Of a stretch of DNA of 6,015 nucleotides, positions 1-5,697 are shown one piece after another. A program made the position numbers and the translations under genes. The first letter of the stretch is position 1. Every line of letters begins with the position of its first letter. The stretch lies in assembly GCA_019242135.1 (NCBI GenBank), contig JAFAWC010000337.1, positions 1 through 6,015 of the forward strand. The letters are read 5' to 3'. The notes under the pieces were generated by a model. It was not told the origin of the DNA. It did no database searches and was given only the letters and a program-made list of their open reading frames with translations. The DNA comes from Mycobacteriaceae bacterium (GTDB lineage Bacteria; Actinomycetota; Actinomycetes; Mycobacteriales; Mycobacteriaceae).

Positions 1-1
1 C

Positions 2-40
2 GCCGTGGTGGCGGGCGGTGTCGACCTTACGGCTCAGTGA
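2..40 (+). CDS. possible 3' end of an upstream gene (partial)
   Basis: From the left edge the second frame stays open for twelve codons (reading AVVAGGVDLTAQ) and stops with TGA at 38-40. The residues are plausible for a protein C-terminus and codon third positions are mostly G or C. The fragment is too short to assign a family, and a chance open frame of this length is common in GC-rich DNA. If it is real, the upstream gene ends just before the CtaG-like gene, which would argue against that gene starting as early as position 18. Confidence 0.3.
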   Translation, partial: AVVAGGVDLTAQ

Positions 41-158
41 CCGTAGGTCGTCGAGGCCTGGGATGCCCGGTACGAAGCTGAACATGGTCCCGAGCCTACC
101 GATGGCTGAAACGAAACCCACGGGTCGTCTCGGTCGGCGGGCTGCCACACTGAGGGTC

Positions 159-1103
159 ATGATCGGCGCTGGACCATTGACGTGGTCGACGGCGGCTCTT
201 TCCTGGACGTGGGACACCGTTTCGGCGGTGCTGCTGGCGCTGGTGAGCGTGACCTACGTGTGGGCGTACCGTCGCCGCCGCGGCGACCTCGTCGTGCAGC
301 GAGGACGACCGTGGTCCTTCGGCGTCGGTGTCGCACTGTGGGCGGTGGCGGCCTTCAGCGTCGTTGGTGTGTATGCCTACGTCTTGTTCTGGATGCGGGC
401 GCTGCAGGTATTGCTGCTGCTGATGGTGGCGCCGTTCTTCATCGCGATGGGCCGGCCCGTGACGGTGCTGCGCGCGGCGCTCGGGACCGTCGGCCGGCAC
501 CGTATCGATCAGCTGCTCGGGTCGCGCCTTCTCCGCGTGTTGGCACATCCACTGACGACGTCGGTGGCGATGCTGGCAACGCCATGGTTGTTGTACTTGA
601 CGCCCTGGTACGTGGCATCGCTTGAACATGTCGCTGTCGGTGCGCTGACCCGGGTCTTTCTTGTCGTGGTGGGCTTCGGGTACTTCTATGCCCGCCTGCA
701 GACAGATCCGGTGCCGCGCCGCTACTCTCAGCTCGTTTCGGTGGTGATCAGCGTGTTCGAAACCATCGGCGACGGACTGCTCGGCCTGGTGTTGTGGCTT
801 GGTCCGCTGCTGGCCGTCGAGTACTACCAGAAGCTGGGCCGCGATTGGGGACCCAGCCAGCGGGTGGATCAGTCGATCGGGGCGGGGATTCTCTGGATTC
901 TCGGCGACGTACTGGGGGTGCCGTTCCTCATCGTGTTGTTCCGCGCTTTCGGCGCCGACGAGCGGGCCCGCGCGGCCGAGGTCGACCGTGAACTGGACCG
1001 ACGTGAGTCCGACGCGCGCACCGAGCACGGGCAGGCGCAGGGTGAGTCGACATTGTGGTGGCACAACGATCCGCAGCTGCGCGAGCGCTTCGGCAGGCGC
1101 TGA
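159..1103 (+). CDS. CtaG-like cytochrome c oxidase assembly protein (caa3_CtaG family), 7 TM
   Basis: This is an integral membrane protein of the caa3-type CtaG family, whose members are linked to copper delivery or assembly of haem-copper oxidases. From the ATG at 159 it has 314 residues, with about seven hydrophobic segments at roughly 16-36, 54-76, 79-97, 131-150, 158-178, 192-220 and 241-262. Family-like signatures are HPLTT (130-134), DPVPRR (183-188), VDQSIGAGILW (236-246) and a soluble tail with the WWHNDPQLRER type ending (300-310). The usual histidine-rich stretch of helix 3 (HMVQH-like) reads WMRALQV (78-84), so expected ligand histidines appear absent. In-frame starts also exist at 18, 63, 84 and 102. 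The one at 63 has GAGG six bases upstream. I prefer 159 because the preceding codons are poor in G/C at third positions and the family begins close to the first helix, although its GAGGG (152-156) sits only two bases away. The family call is firm; the exact role is inferred. Confidence 0.85.
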   Translation: MIGAGPLTWSTAALSWTWDTVSAVLLALVSVTYVWAYRRRRGDLVVQRGRPWSFGVGVALWAVAAFSVVGVYAYVLFWMRALQVLLLLMVAPFFIAMGRPVTVLRAALGTVGRHRIDQLLGSRLLRVLAHPLTTSVAMLATPWLLYLTPWYVASLEHVAVGALTRVFLVVVGFGYFYARLQTDPVPRRYSQLVSVVISVFETIGDGLLGLVLWLGPLLAVEYYQKLGRDWGPSQRVDQSIGAGILWILGDVLGVPFLIVLFRAFGADERARAAEVDRELDRRESDARTEHGQAQGESTLWWHNDPQLRERFGRR

Positions 1104-1137
1104 TGCGCACCGCCCATGCCCGGCCGAGGGGAGAATT

Positions 1138-1177
1138 GATCAGGCACCCGCCCTGGGACCCGTCGGTGCTGAAGATC
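1138..1177 (+). terminator. weak candidate stem-loop after the CtaG-like gene
   Basis: GCACC at 1144-1148 can pair with GGTGC at 1165-1169, and flanking GATC (1138-1141) with GATC (1174-1177), leaving a small internal loop. It lies 35 bases after the stop codon of the CtaG-like gene and has no T tract. It may end that transcript, or it may be chance pairing in GC-rich DNA. Confidence 0.25.
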
Positions 1178-1233
1178 GGCTGAAGAAGTCGTCGATTTGG
1201 TGTCATTTGCAGGTTTTTCCCAGGTTCGACCCT

Positions 1234-1238
1234 GAGGG
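1234..1238 (+). promoter_or_regulatory. ribosome binding site supporting a GTG start
   Basis: GAGGG lies eight bases before the GTG at 1247. This is a good Shine-Dalgarno match and spacing, and it is the main reason for choosing that non-ATG start for the exported protein gene. I could not find a convincing -10 hexamer in the 1104-1246 spacer. Confidence 0.6.
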
Positions 1239-1246
1239 TTCAGGCT

Positions 1247-2101
1247 GTGTACCCGAACGAGGAGGATCACCCGACGACGGTGCTGGACCCCGCGCCGACC
1301 GAGGTGCTGACAAGCGCACGGCGGCGCCGGTTGCTGGGGCCGCGCGCTGTTGTGCTGGCCGCCGTGGTCGGTGCCCTGATCCTCGCCGCGACGGCGACCG
1401 CGGCAGCGGTGATCGTCCTGGGAGACGGCCACCGCGACGTCGACGCGGCACCACCGGCGGACCAGCCCACCGCGCACACCCCGACCGCGCAGCCGCCCGA
1501 CGCGCCCAGCACCGGCCCGGCGGCGACCGGCAGGGGCGACGCGTCAGCGCGGCAAGCGTGGGCCCGTCAAAACGGCCAGAACCGCTCCGCGATGCGCGAC
1601 CTGCCCGACGTGTCCGCGGCCACCCCGCAGCAACAGGCGGCCGCCGCGGACTTACTGGCTCGCACGCAAGCCGGCACCGCGGCCTATGCCGACACCGCGA
1701 AGGCGGCGGGCGCCGGATTCGATGTTCAAGCCGCCCTGTCGAAAGCCGAAAAAGCGCAGCCGCGGCTGGCTCAGCGACTCGCCCGCATCGACGCCGGCCG
1801 CGCCGAAGCCAACCCGCCGCTGCTGCGTGTGGTCAACCAGGCCAATCTCCGCGACGGCAGAGTCCTCGACCCCTCCGCTCCGGAGTTGCTGCTGTATCAG
1901 TACGCGGGCAACAACAGCTGGAAACTCGTCGGCGCCGGCTACATCGCCGACGAATCCTTCCCGCAGCCGGCCCCGGCTCCCGGTGGTCCGATCACCCGAT
2001 GGCGCTACACCGACAAGCATCCCGCGGCGCTGACGATGGACGTTTTCTTCACCGGAAATGATCTCGCCCGCGCGTATGCCCTCACCCCGCCCATGTCCTG
2101 A
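1247..2101 (+). CDS. membrane-anchored extracytoplasmic protein of unknown function
   Basis: The 284-residue product has a short cytoplasmic N-terminus ending in basic residues (RRRR, 25-28). A single hydrophobic helix follows at about 34-58, then an Ala/Pro/Thr-rich linker (about 65-100), and an outside domain from about 125 to the end. This layout indicates a signal-anchored protein facing the cell-wall side. The outer domain carries a helical part (ADLLARTQAGTAAYAD, 134-149), then DGRVLDPSAPELLLY (203-217) and GGPITRWRYTDKHP (246-259). From memory these resemble a widespread actinobacterial conserved domain in which a DGRVLDP-type motif is followed by GGPLTRWH.H. Here the first histidine after RW is replaced by Arg and the motif is WRYTDKH. 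It has its own ribosome binding site and lies 143 bases after the CtaG-like gene, so co-transcription is possible but not shown. No enzymatic function can be assigned. Confidence 0.82.
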   Translation: MYPNEEDHPTTVLDPAPTEVLTSARRRRLLGPRAVVLAAVVGALILAATATAAAVIVLGDGHRDVDAAPPADQPTAHTPTAQPPDAPSTGPAATGRGDASARQAWARQNGQNRSAMRDLPDVSAATPQQQAAAADLLARTQAGTAAYADTAKAAGAGFDVQAALSKAEKAQPRLAQRLARIDAGRAEANPPLLRVVNQANLRDGRVLDPSAPELLLYQYAGNNSWKLVGAGYIADESFPQPAPAPGGPITRWRYTDKHPAALTMDVFFTGNDLARAYALTPPMS

Positions 2102-2138
2102 CCGCTCACTGCCACAACGCCGCAACGCATGGCGCCGA

Positions 2139-2158
2139 CAACAGTTCCGCAACAGTTG
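2139..2158. repeat. two direct CAACAGTT boxes, candidate operator
   Basis: CAACAGTT occurs at 2139-2146 and again at 2150-2157, eleven bases apart and so on the same helix face. The second copy with the next base forms CAAC-A-GTTG, a short perfect inverted repeat. A related pair of CAACGC boxes lies just upstream at 2115-2120 and 2123-2128. They sit about 50-90 bases before the LCP gene, where a regulator could bind. No known regulator site is recognised. Confidence 0.3.
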
Positions 2159-2191
2159 GGCGCTGCGCCGCTGTCAGACGCTCGCCTACCC

Positions 2192-2197
2192 CATACT
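2192..2197 (+). promoter_or_regulatory. candidate -10 element for leaderless LCP transcript
   Basis: CATACT matches the TATAAT-like consensus at most positions and ends eight bases before the ATG at 2205. Transcription would then start at or next to the start codon, giving a leaderless mRNA as is common in mycobacteria. No Shine-Dalgarno sequence precedes that ATG, which fits. No good -35 box is seen. Confidence 0.35.
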
Positions 2198-2204
2198 GGT
2201 GGCC

Positions 2205-3776
2205 ATGCGTTCGGCGCGGCGCCGGCTGCGGCCACCGGCCGACACATCCAGCACGGCTTCCTATTCCGCAGCGAACGTGACGCTCGCCCCGCGTCGGCGT
2301 ACGTTCGCGGGGCTGGGGCGAGCCGGCATAGCGATAGTGTCGGCGCTGGCCCTGGCCTTGACCGGGACGGGGTGGTGGGCCACCCGCAACCTGGTTGGCG
2401 GGATCACCGTTTCACAGGCGTTGGGTTTGGACGCGCCGCGCTCGACCGACGGCTCGATGAACATCCTGCTGATCGGCCTGGACTCGCGCAAAGACCAGCA
2501 CGGCAACGACCTTCCGCAGGAAATTCTCGACGAGTTGCACGCCGGCGGGTCCGATGACGGCGGCTACAACACGAACACGCTGATCCTGGCGCACGTGAGC
2601 GCTGACAACCGGGTCGTCGCCTTCTCCATACCGCGCGACGACTACGTCCGCGCCGACGGCATCACCGGATACGACCACATCAAGATCAAACAGGCCTACG
2701 GCCTGGCCAAGCAGCAGGCCGAGCAGAAGCTCAACGACGAGGGTGTGACAGATCAGGACAGTCTGGAATCCGCGGGCCGCGAGGCCGGCAGGGCCGCGAC
2801 GCTGCGCGCGGTGCGGAACCTGACGGGAGTGCCGATCGACTACTTCGCCGAGATCAACCTCGCCGGCTTCTACGACGTGGCGCAGGCGCTGGGCGGCGTG
2901 GAGGTGTGCTTGAACAACGCTGTCTACGATGACTATTCGGGTGCCGACTTTCCGGCCGGCCGGCAGCGGCTCGACGCCGCGCAGGCGCTGGCCTTCGTTC
3001 GGCAGCGCCACGGCCTGGACAACGGCGACCTCGACCGCACCCACCGCCAACAGGCCTTTTTGGTATCGGTGATGCGTCAGCTCGCCGACTCGGGCACTTT
3101 CACAGACATGGACAAGCTGGAGAAGCTGATCCAGGTCGCGCGCAAGGACATCGTGTTGTCGCAAGGCTGGGGAGAGGACCAGTTCCGCCGCGTCGGTGCC
3201 ATCGCCAACAGCTCAAACGTCAGCTACCGCACGTTGCCGGTGCTGCGCTACGACACCGTCGATGACCAGGACGTCAACATCGTAGATCCGGCCGCGATCA
3301 AGGCTCAGGTCACCGCGGCGTTCGGCCAGGACGGCAGCCCCGCAGCCGGCGACCCGGTGGTGACACCACGGGCCACGGTCGACGTGGTCAACGCCAGCGA
3401 CGCCGAAGGCTTAGCGGCGCGCGTCTCAGCGGCGTTGACAGGGCGCGGCTACCCGGGCGGTGACGTCCGCAACGCCTCAGGAACCGAGCCCACCGCGACC
3501 GCGATCGGATACGGGCCCGACGCGCAAAGTGCCGCCGGGCTCGTCGGTCAAGCGCTCGGGATCAGCGCGCCGGCCAGCCCCGATCCCTCGCTTGCGCCGA
3601 ACCGGGTGAGGGTAACCCTCGGTCCGGATTACGTCCCGCCGGCTGCGCTGGACGGCTCTCACGAGACCACCCCGAACACGGCTGCGCCGGCCTCATCGGC
3701 GAGCGACGGCAGTACCGACGCAGCACCCGACGCGGGCGCCCCGGTCGGCGGCAGTTCTATTCCGTGCGTGGATTAA
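2205..3776 (+). CDS. LytR-CpsA-Psr (LCP) family cell-wall ligase with LytR_C domain
   Basis: LCP proteins are membrane-anchored phosphotransferases that attach glycopolymers to peptidoglycan on the outer face of the membrane. In mycobacteria the known polymer is arabinogalactan. The 523-residue product has a basic cytoplasmic N-terminus, one membrane helix at about 38-56, the LCP catalytic domain at about 84-320 and a LytR_C domain at about 390-473, then an Ala/Ser/Pro-rich tail. Visible LCP motifs are LLIGLDSR (88-95), SIPRDDYV (141-148), AFVRQRH (263-269) and DLDRTHRQQ (275-283), with the arginines that bind the lipid pyrophosphate in the family. The usual SDT triad after the first motif reads TNT (123-125), an Asp to Asn change. 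Cysteines occur at 235 and 521, the latter in the terminal IPCVD. The frame stays open upstream to an ATG at 2058, but that would overlap the previous gene and add an Arg-rich unrelated extension. The length is close to mycobacterial CpsA-type proteins. I cannot tell which paralogue (Lcp1 or CpsA) it matches, so no symbol is given. Confidence 0.93.
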   Translation: MRSARRRLRPPADTSSTASYSAANVTLAPRRRTFAGLGRAGIAIVSALALALTGTGWWATRNLVGGITVSQALGLDAPRSTDGSMNILLIGLDSRKDQHGNDLPQEILDELHAGGSDDGGYNTNTLILAHVSADNRVVAFSIPRDDYVRADGITGYDHIKIKQAYGLAKQQAEQKLNDEGVTDQDSLESAGREAGRAATLRAVRNLTGVPIDYFAEINLAGFYDVAQALGGVEVCLNNAVYDDYSGADFPAGRQRLDAAQALAFVRQRHGLDNGDLDRTHRQQAFLVSVMRQLADSGTFTDMDKLEKLIQVARKDIVLSQGWGEDQFRRVGAIANSSNVSYRTLPVLRYDTVDDQDVNIVDPAAIKAQVTAAFGQDGSPAAGDPVVTPRATVDVVNASDAEGLAARVSAALTGRGYPGGDVRNASGTEPTATAIGYGPDAQSAAGLVGQALGISAPASPDPSLAPNRVRVTLGPDYVPPAALDGSHETTPNTAAPASSASDGSTDAAPDAGAPVGGSSIPCVD

Positions 3777-3800
3777 CGCCGGCCCGGATGGGCACGGCGT
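3776..3800. terminator. strong hairpin terminator between convergent genes
   Basis: ACGCCG (3776-3781) pairs perfectly with CGGCGT (3795-3800). Inside it GCCC (3782-3785) pairs with GGGC (3790-3793), leaving a GGAT loop and one bulged A (3794). The stem begins at the last base of the LCP stop codon. A second small stem, GCGC (3807-3810) with GCGC (3816-3819), follows. There is no T tract, which is common for mycobacterial terminators. The stem is also formed on the opposite strand, so it could act on transcripts from both sides. Confidence 0.65.
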
Positions 3801-3824
3801 GAAACAGCGCGAGTAGCGCGCCGG

Positions 3825-4121
3825 TTACGCACCCTTGTGCTGGCTGAACCAATCACCACCGGGCCAGCCCTGGCCGGCGTAGGACGTGGCCACCACGTGT
3901 GGGGCGGGACCGACGGGGACCACCGTCCCGGAGGTCACGTTGTCGCCGCCGTGATTGGCGACGATGACGGGGGACTGTTGCCCGGCGCCATCCGACGAAG
4001 TCGCGACCGTGACAATCGCCATTGCCGCGGCGGCGGCCGCGGCCGCGCACAGCGACATGATTCGCGTGCGCGACAAGCCACCCGCCCGTGATCGGCGACT
4101 GCTCGACTCGATTGACGTCAT
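3825..4121 (-). CDS. small exported protein of unknown function (98 aa)
   Basis: The ATG at 4121 is preceded by AAGGGG at 4127-4132, five bases away, which fixes the start. The product begins with a basic Ser/Arg-rich stretch (RRSRAGGLSRTR, 9-20), then a hydrophobic core that includes eight consecutive alanines (about 21-40). The mature part is about 55-60 residues and Gly/Val-rich (ANHGGDNVTSGTVVPVGPAP, 55-74), ending in a Trp/Gly segment (GQGWPGGDWFSQHKGA, 83-98). This is the pattern of a Sec signal peptide, with cleavage plausible around 40-48, or of a single-pass anchor. Cys25 lies at the beginning of the hydrophobic core and lacks a lipobox, so it is not a lipoprotein. The mature part has no cysteine. 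The frame is open further upstream to 4280, but that part reads as non-coding. I do not recognise a family. Confidence 0.7.
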   Translation of the reverse strand: MTSIESSSRRSRAGGLSRTRIMSLCAAAAAAAAMAIVTVATSSDGAGQQSPVIVANHGGDNVTSGTVVPVGPAPHVVATSYAGQGWPGGDWFSQHKGA

Positions 4122-4126
4122 ACGAT

Positions 4127-4132
4127 CCCCTT
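4127..4132 (-). promoter_or_regulatory. ribosome binding site of the small exported protein
   Basis: On the minus strand AAGGGG precedes the ATG at 4121 by five bases. It decides between this start and the longer open frame that reaches 4280. Confidence 0.6.
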
Positions 4133-4198
4133 GCTCAGGTCTTAGCTTGGTCAGGTATTTGCTGCACTGTGGTGGCGCGGCCCCACGGCTCCCACGCG

Positions 4199-4204
4199 AT
4201 AGTA
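4199..4204 (-). promoter_or_regulatory. candidate -10 element for the small exported protein gene
   Basis: On the minus strand this reads TACTAT, a good fit to the TANNNT pattern of mycobacterial housekeeping promoters. Transcription would start near 4192, giving a leader of about 70 bases. The -35 region is poor (GTCGAC about 17 bases upstream), so this is tentative. The rest of the 4122-4318 spacer shows only the terminator hairpin listed separately. Confidence 0.3.
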
Positions 4205-4280
4205 CTTGCTCGTGCGACCACGTCGACTGAATCGGCTGGAAATCTTGAATAAACAAAGACCGAGCGCGCCGCCCGACCAC

Positions 4281-4303
4281 CCAAAGATGCCTAGACCAGC
4301 ATC
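4281..4303 (-). terminator. probable terminator of the NRAMP-related transporter gene
   Basis: Read on the minus strand, GATGC (4303-4299) pairs with GCATC (4290-4286) around an eight-base loop and is followed at once by TTT. It begins 15 bases after the transporter stop codon. The stem is only five pairs, so its strength is moderate. It would separate transporter transcription from the exported-peptide gene downstream. Confidence 0.45.
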
Positions 4304-4318
4304 GACGTCAACGGAGGG

Positions 4319-5572
4319 TCAGAAAGCGCCCACCGCAGCTCCCACCACCAGCAACGCGCCGAGACCGCCGACGACGGCCGCGACCGTCCAGCCGGCGATG
4401 GCCAGCGTCCGCGAAATCCGCTCGGTGCCCATCACGGTGTGGTCGCGCCCCAGCATGACGAGAATCACCACGCCGATGGGCGCGCCGAATCCGCCGATCA
4501 CGCTGGCGGCCACCAGCATGTCGATGACCGAAATGTTCGCTAGCGTCACGGCCACCGCGAGGGCCATCGATACCGCCAAAACTGCGTAGAATCCCAACGC
4601 GTTGCTGACCGGCTCGGATAAGCCGCGGCGCCAATCGAATTGTGCACCGACGACATACGCGGTCGTGGCCATCAGTACCGGCAGGGCCACCACCGCGGAG
4701 ATGACCAGCCCGAACGCGAACAGGTCCGACGCCGCCGAGCCGGCCAGTGGGCGGAGCGCCTCAGCCGCGTCCTGCGCTGAGGCGATGGTGCGCTGTTGTT
4801 CACCCAGGGTGGCCGCCGACGCGACGAGCATGAACCACAGCATCAGCGCAGTGAAGGCCGCCCCGATGACGGCACCCCATTTCGCTCGCACCAACCCGCG
4901 GCCCGCCCCGGTGGTCTCGGGTGGTTCTTCGATGCCGCGTTGTATCGTCTCCCACACATAGACGTAGCTGGTCAGCGTCGTGCCGAGCAGTGCCAGCGCC
5001 CCGCCGACCGTGTCGCGACGCAGTGACAGTCTCGGCATCACGCTCGACGTGATGACGCGGGACCAATCCGGGTGTGCGAGAACGGCTGCCGCGGCGAAAG
5101 CAAAGAAGCCGAGCAGCAGATAACGCAGCACGGCCACCACTTCGTCGTACTTGCCGACCAGCAACAGCCCCACCAGCGCCAGTCCCAGCGGCAGCACCAC
5201 CCATCGGGCGTCGACGCCGGTCAGCAGCCCGATACCGACCGCACCGGCTTGCAGGTCGGCGGCCAGGGTGACCGCGTTGACGACCACGACGGACAGCAGT
5301 AGAAGGGCGGCCACCCGCCGGCCGTAGCGTTTCAGGGTCAGCGTCTGAAGGTCGTTGCGTGCCACCGCGCCGACCTGAGCGGCGATGGTCTGCACGACTG
5401 CCAGCAGCGGCGCGACGAGCACGGCCACCCATGCGAGTTGGTATCCGGTGGCAGCGCCGACCGACGCGGCCGTGCCCACATTGGTGGGGTCGTTGTCGGA
5501 TGCACTCGACAGCATCTCCGGACCGACACCGCGCAGCATCGCCACGATCCGGTGTCGCCGTCGATCCGTCAC
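4319..5572 (-). CDS. NRAMP-related divalent metal cation transporter
   Basis: The 417-residue product has about eleven hydrophobic segments and is an inner-membrane carrier of the NRAMP (SLC11) superfamily, probably proton-coupled or a related uniporter. Helix 1 carries DNDPTN (26-31), the counterpart of the metal-binding DPGN motif with Asp and Asn kept. Helix 6 carries GTTLTSYVYVW (197-207) where classical Mn/Fe members have a MPH-containing motif, so the selectivity Met is Thr. The segment TIASAQDAAEALRPLAG (262-278) followed by ALPVLMATTAYVVGA (296-310) matches the NRAMP-like clade with GTTISPY in helix 6, as I recall it. The preferred start is GTG at 5572, with AGGA at 5580-5583 seven bases before it. 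Another GTG at 5647 would add 25 residues that look unlike a transporter N-terminus. The substrate is unproven: Mg or another hard divalent ion is as likely as Mn. Confidence 0.88.
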   Translation of the reverse strand: MTDRRRHRIVAMLRGVGPEMLSSASDNDPTNVGTAASVGAATGYQLAWVAVLVAPLLAVVQTIAAQVGAVARNDLQTLTLKRYGRRVAALLLLSVVVVNAVTLAADLQAGAVGIGLLTGVDARWVVLPLGLALVGLLLVGKYDEVVAVLRYLLLGFFAFAAAAVLAHPDWSRVITSSVMPRLSLRRDTVGGALALLGTTLTSYVYVWETIQRGIEEPPETTGAGRGLVRAKWGAVIGAAFTALMLWFMLVASAATLGEQQRTIASAQDAAEALRPLAGSAASDLFAFGLVISAVVALPVLMATTAYVVGAQFDWRRGLSEPVSNALGFYAVLAVSMALAVAVTLANISVIDMLVAASVIGGFGAPIGVVILVMLGRDHTVMGTERISRTLAIAGWTVAAVVGGLGALLVVGAAVGAF

Positions 5573-5579
5573 TGGCACA

Positions 5580-5583
5580 TCCT
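5580..5583 (-). promoter_or_regulatory. ribosome binding site supporting the GTG at 5572
   Basis: AGGA on the minus strand is separated from the GTG at 5572 by seven bases. A five-pair hairpin (GGGCC at 5593-5597 with GGCCC at 5607-5611) would lie in the leader just upstream if this start is right. Confidence 0.45.
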
Positions 5584-5644
5584 GGCAGAAACGGGCCACT
5601 GCGGACGGCCCATCCCAATTCGCGTGCCCTTGCACGGCAGCGCT

Positions 5645-5664
5645 CACCCGGCACCCGTACCCAT
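5645..5664. repeat. 7-bp phased triple repeat in divergent promoter region
   Basis: CACCCG occurs at 5645-5650 and 5652-5657, and a third degenerate unit (ACCCAT, 5659-5664) follows at the same seven-base period. It lies between the divergently oriented metal transporter and oxidoreductase genes, where a regulator might bind. It would overlap the coding start if the transporter began at 5647. Confidence 0.3.
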
Positions 5665-5684
5665 AGGTGACACGGGTCAGCCCC

Positions 5685-5690
5685 TACGGT
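5685..5690 (+). promoter_or_regulatory. candidate -10 element for leaderless oxidoreductase transcript
   Basis: TACGGT fits TANNNT and ends eight bases before the GTG at 5698, placing the transcription start at the start codon. GTGACA at 5667-5672 resembles a -35 box but the 12-base spacing is short. Confidence 0.3.
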
Positions 5691-5697
5691 GGGACGT

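Noticed and set aside
96..1064. Long minus-strand open frame opposite the CtaG-like gene
   Set aside because: It is His/Arg/Gln-rich low-complexity sequence with no family features. It is the antisense shadow of a well-supported membrane protein gene in GC-rich DNA.
799..2061. Plus-strand open frame of 420 codons bridging the first two genes
   Set aside because: The translation is Arg/Pro/Ser-rich without recognisable motifs. It lies out of frame with two supported genes, which is typical of shadow frames in high-GC DNA.
2058..2204. Longer N-terminus for the LCP protein from ATG 2058
   Set aside because: It overlaps the preceding gene by 44 bases and adds an Arg/Gln-rich stretch unlike LCP N-termini. 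The ATG at 2205 has a suitable -10 element for a leaderless start.
2412..3164. Minus-strand open frame of 250 codons opposite the LCP gene
   Set aside because: It is antisense to the LCP catalytic domain, Val/Arg/His-rich, and has no family match.
4040..4055. Lipoprotein signal at Cys25 of the small exported protein
   Set aside because: The residues before the Cys (MSL) do not fit a lipobox, and the Cys lies at the start rather than the end of the hydrophobic core.
4122..4280. Upstream extension of the small exported protein to 4280
   Set aside because: The added residues destroy the N-terminal signal-peptide layout, and a good ribosome binding site points to 4121.
4255..4285. GC-rich hairpin in GACCGAGCGCGCCGCCCGACC
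   Set aside because: The two arms are not complementary when checked base by base, so no stable stem forms.
4800..5654. Minus-strand open frame of 284 codons overlapping the transporter gene
   Set aside because: It is out of frame with the NRAMP-related coding sequence and Arg/Gly-rich. The transporter has clear helices and motifs.
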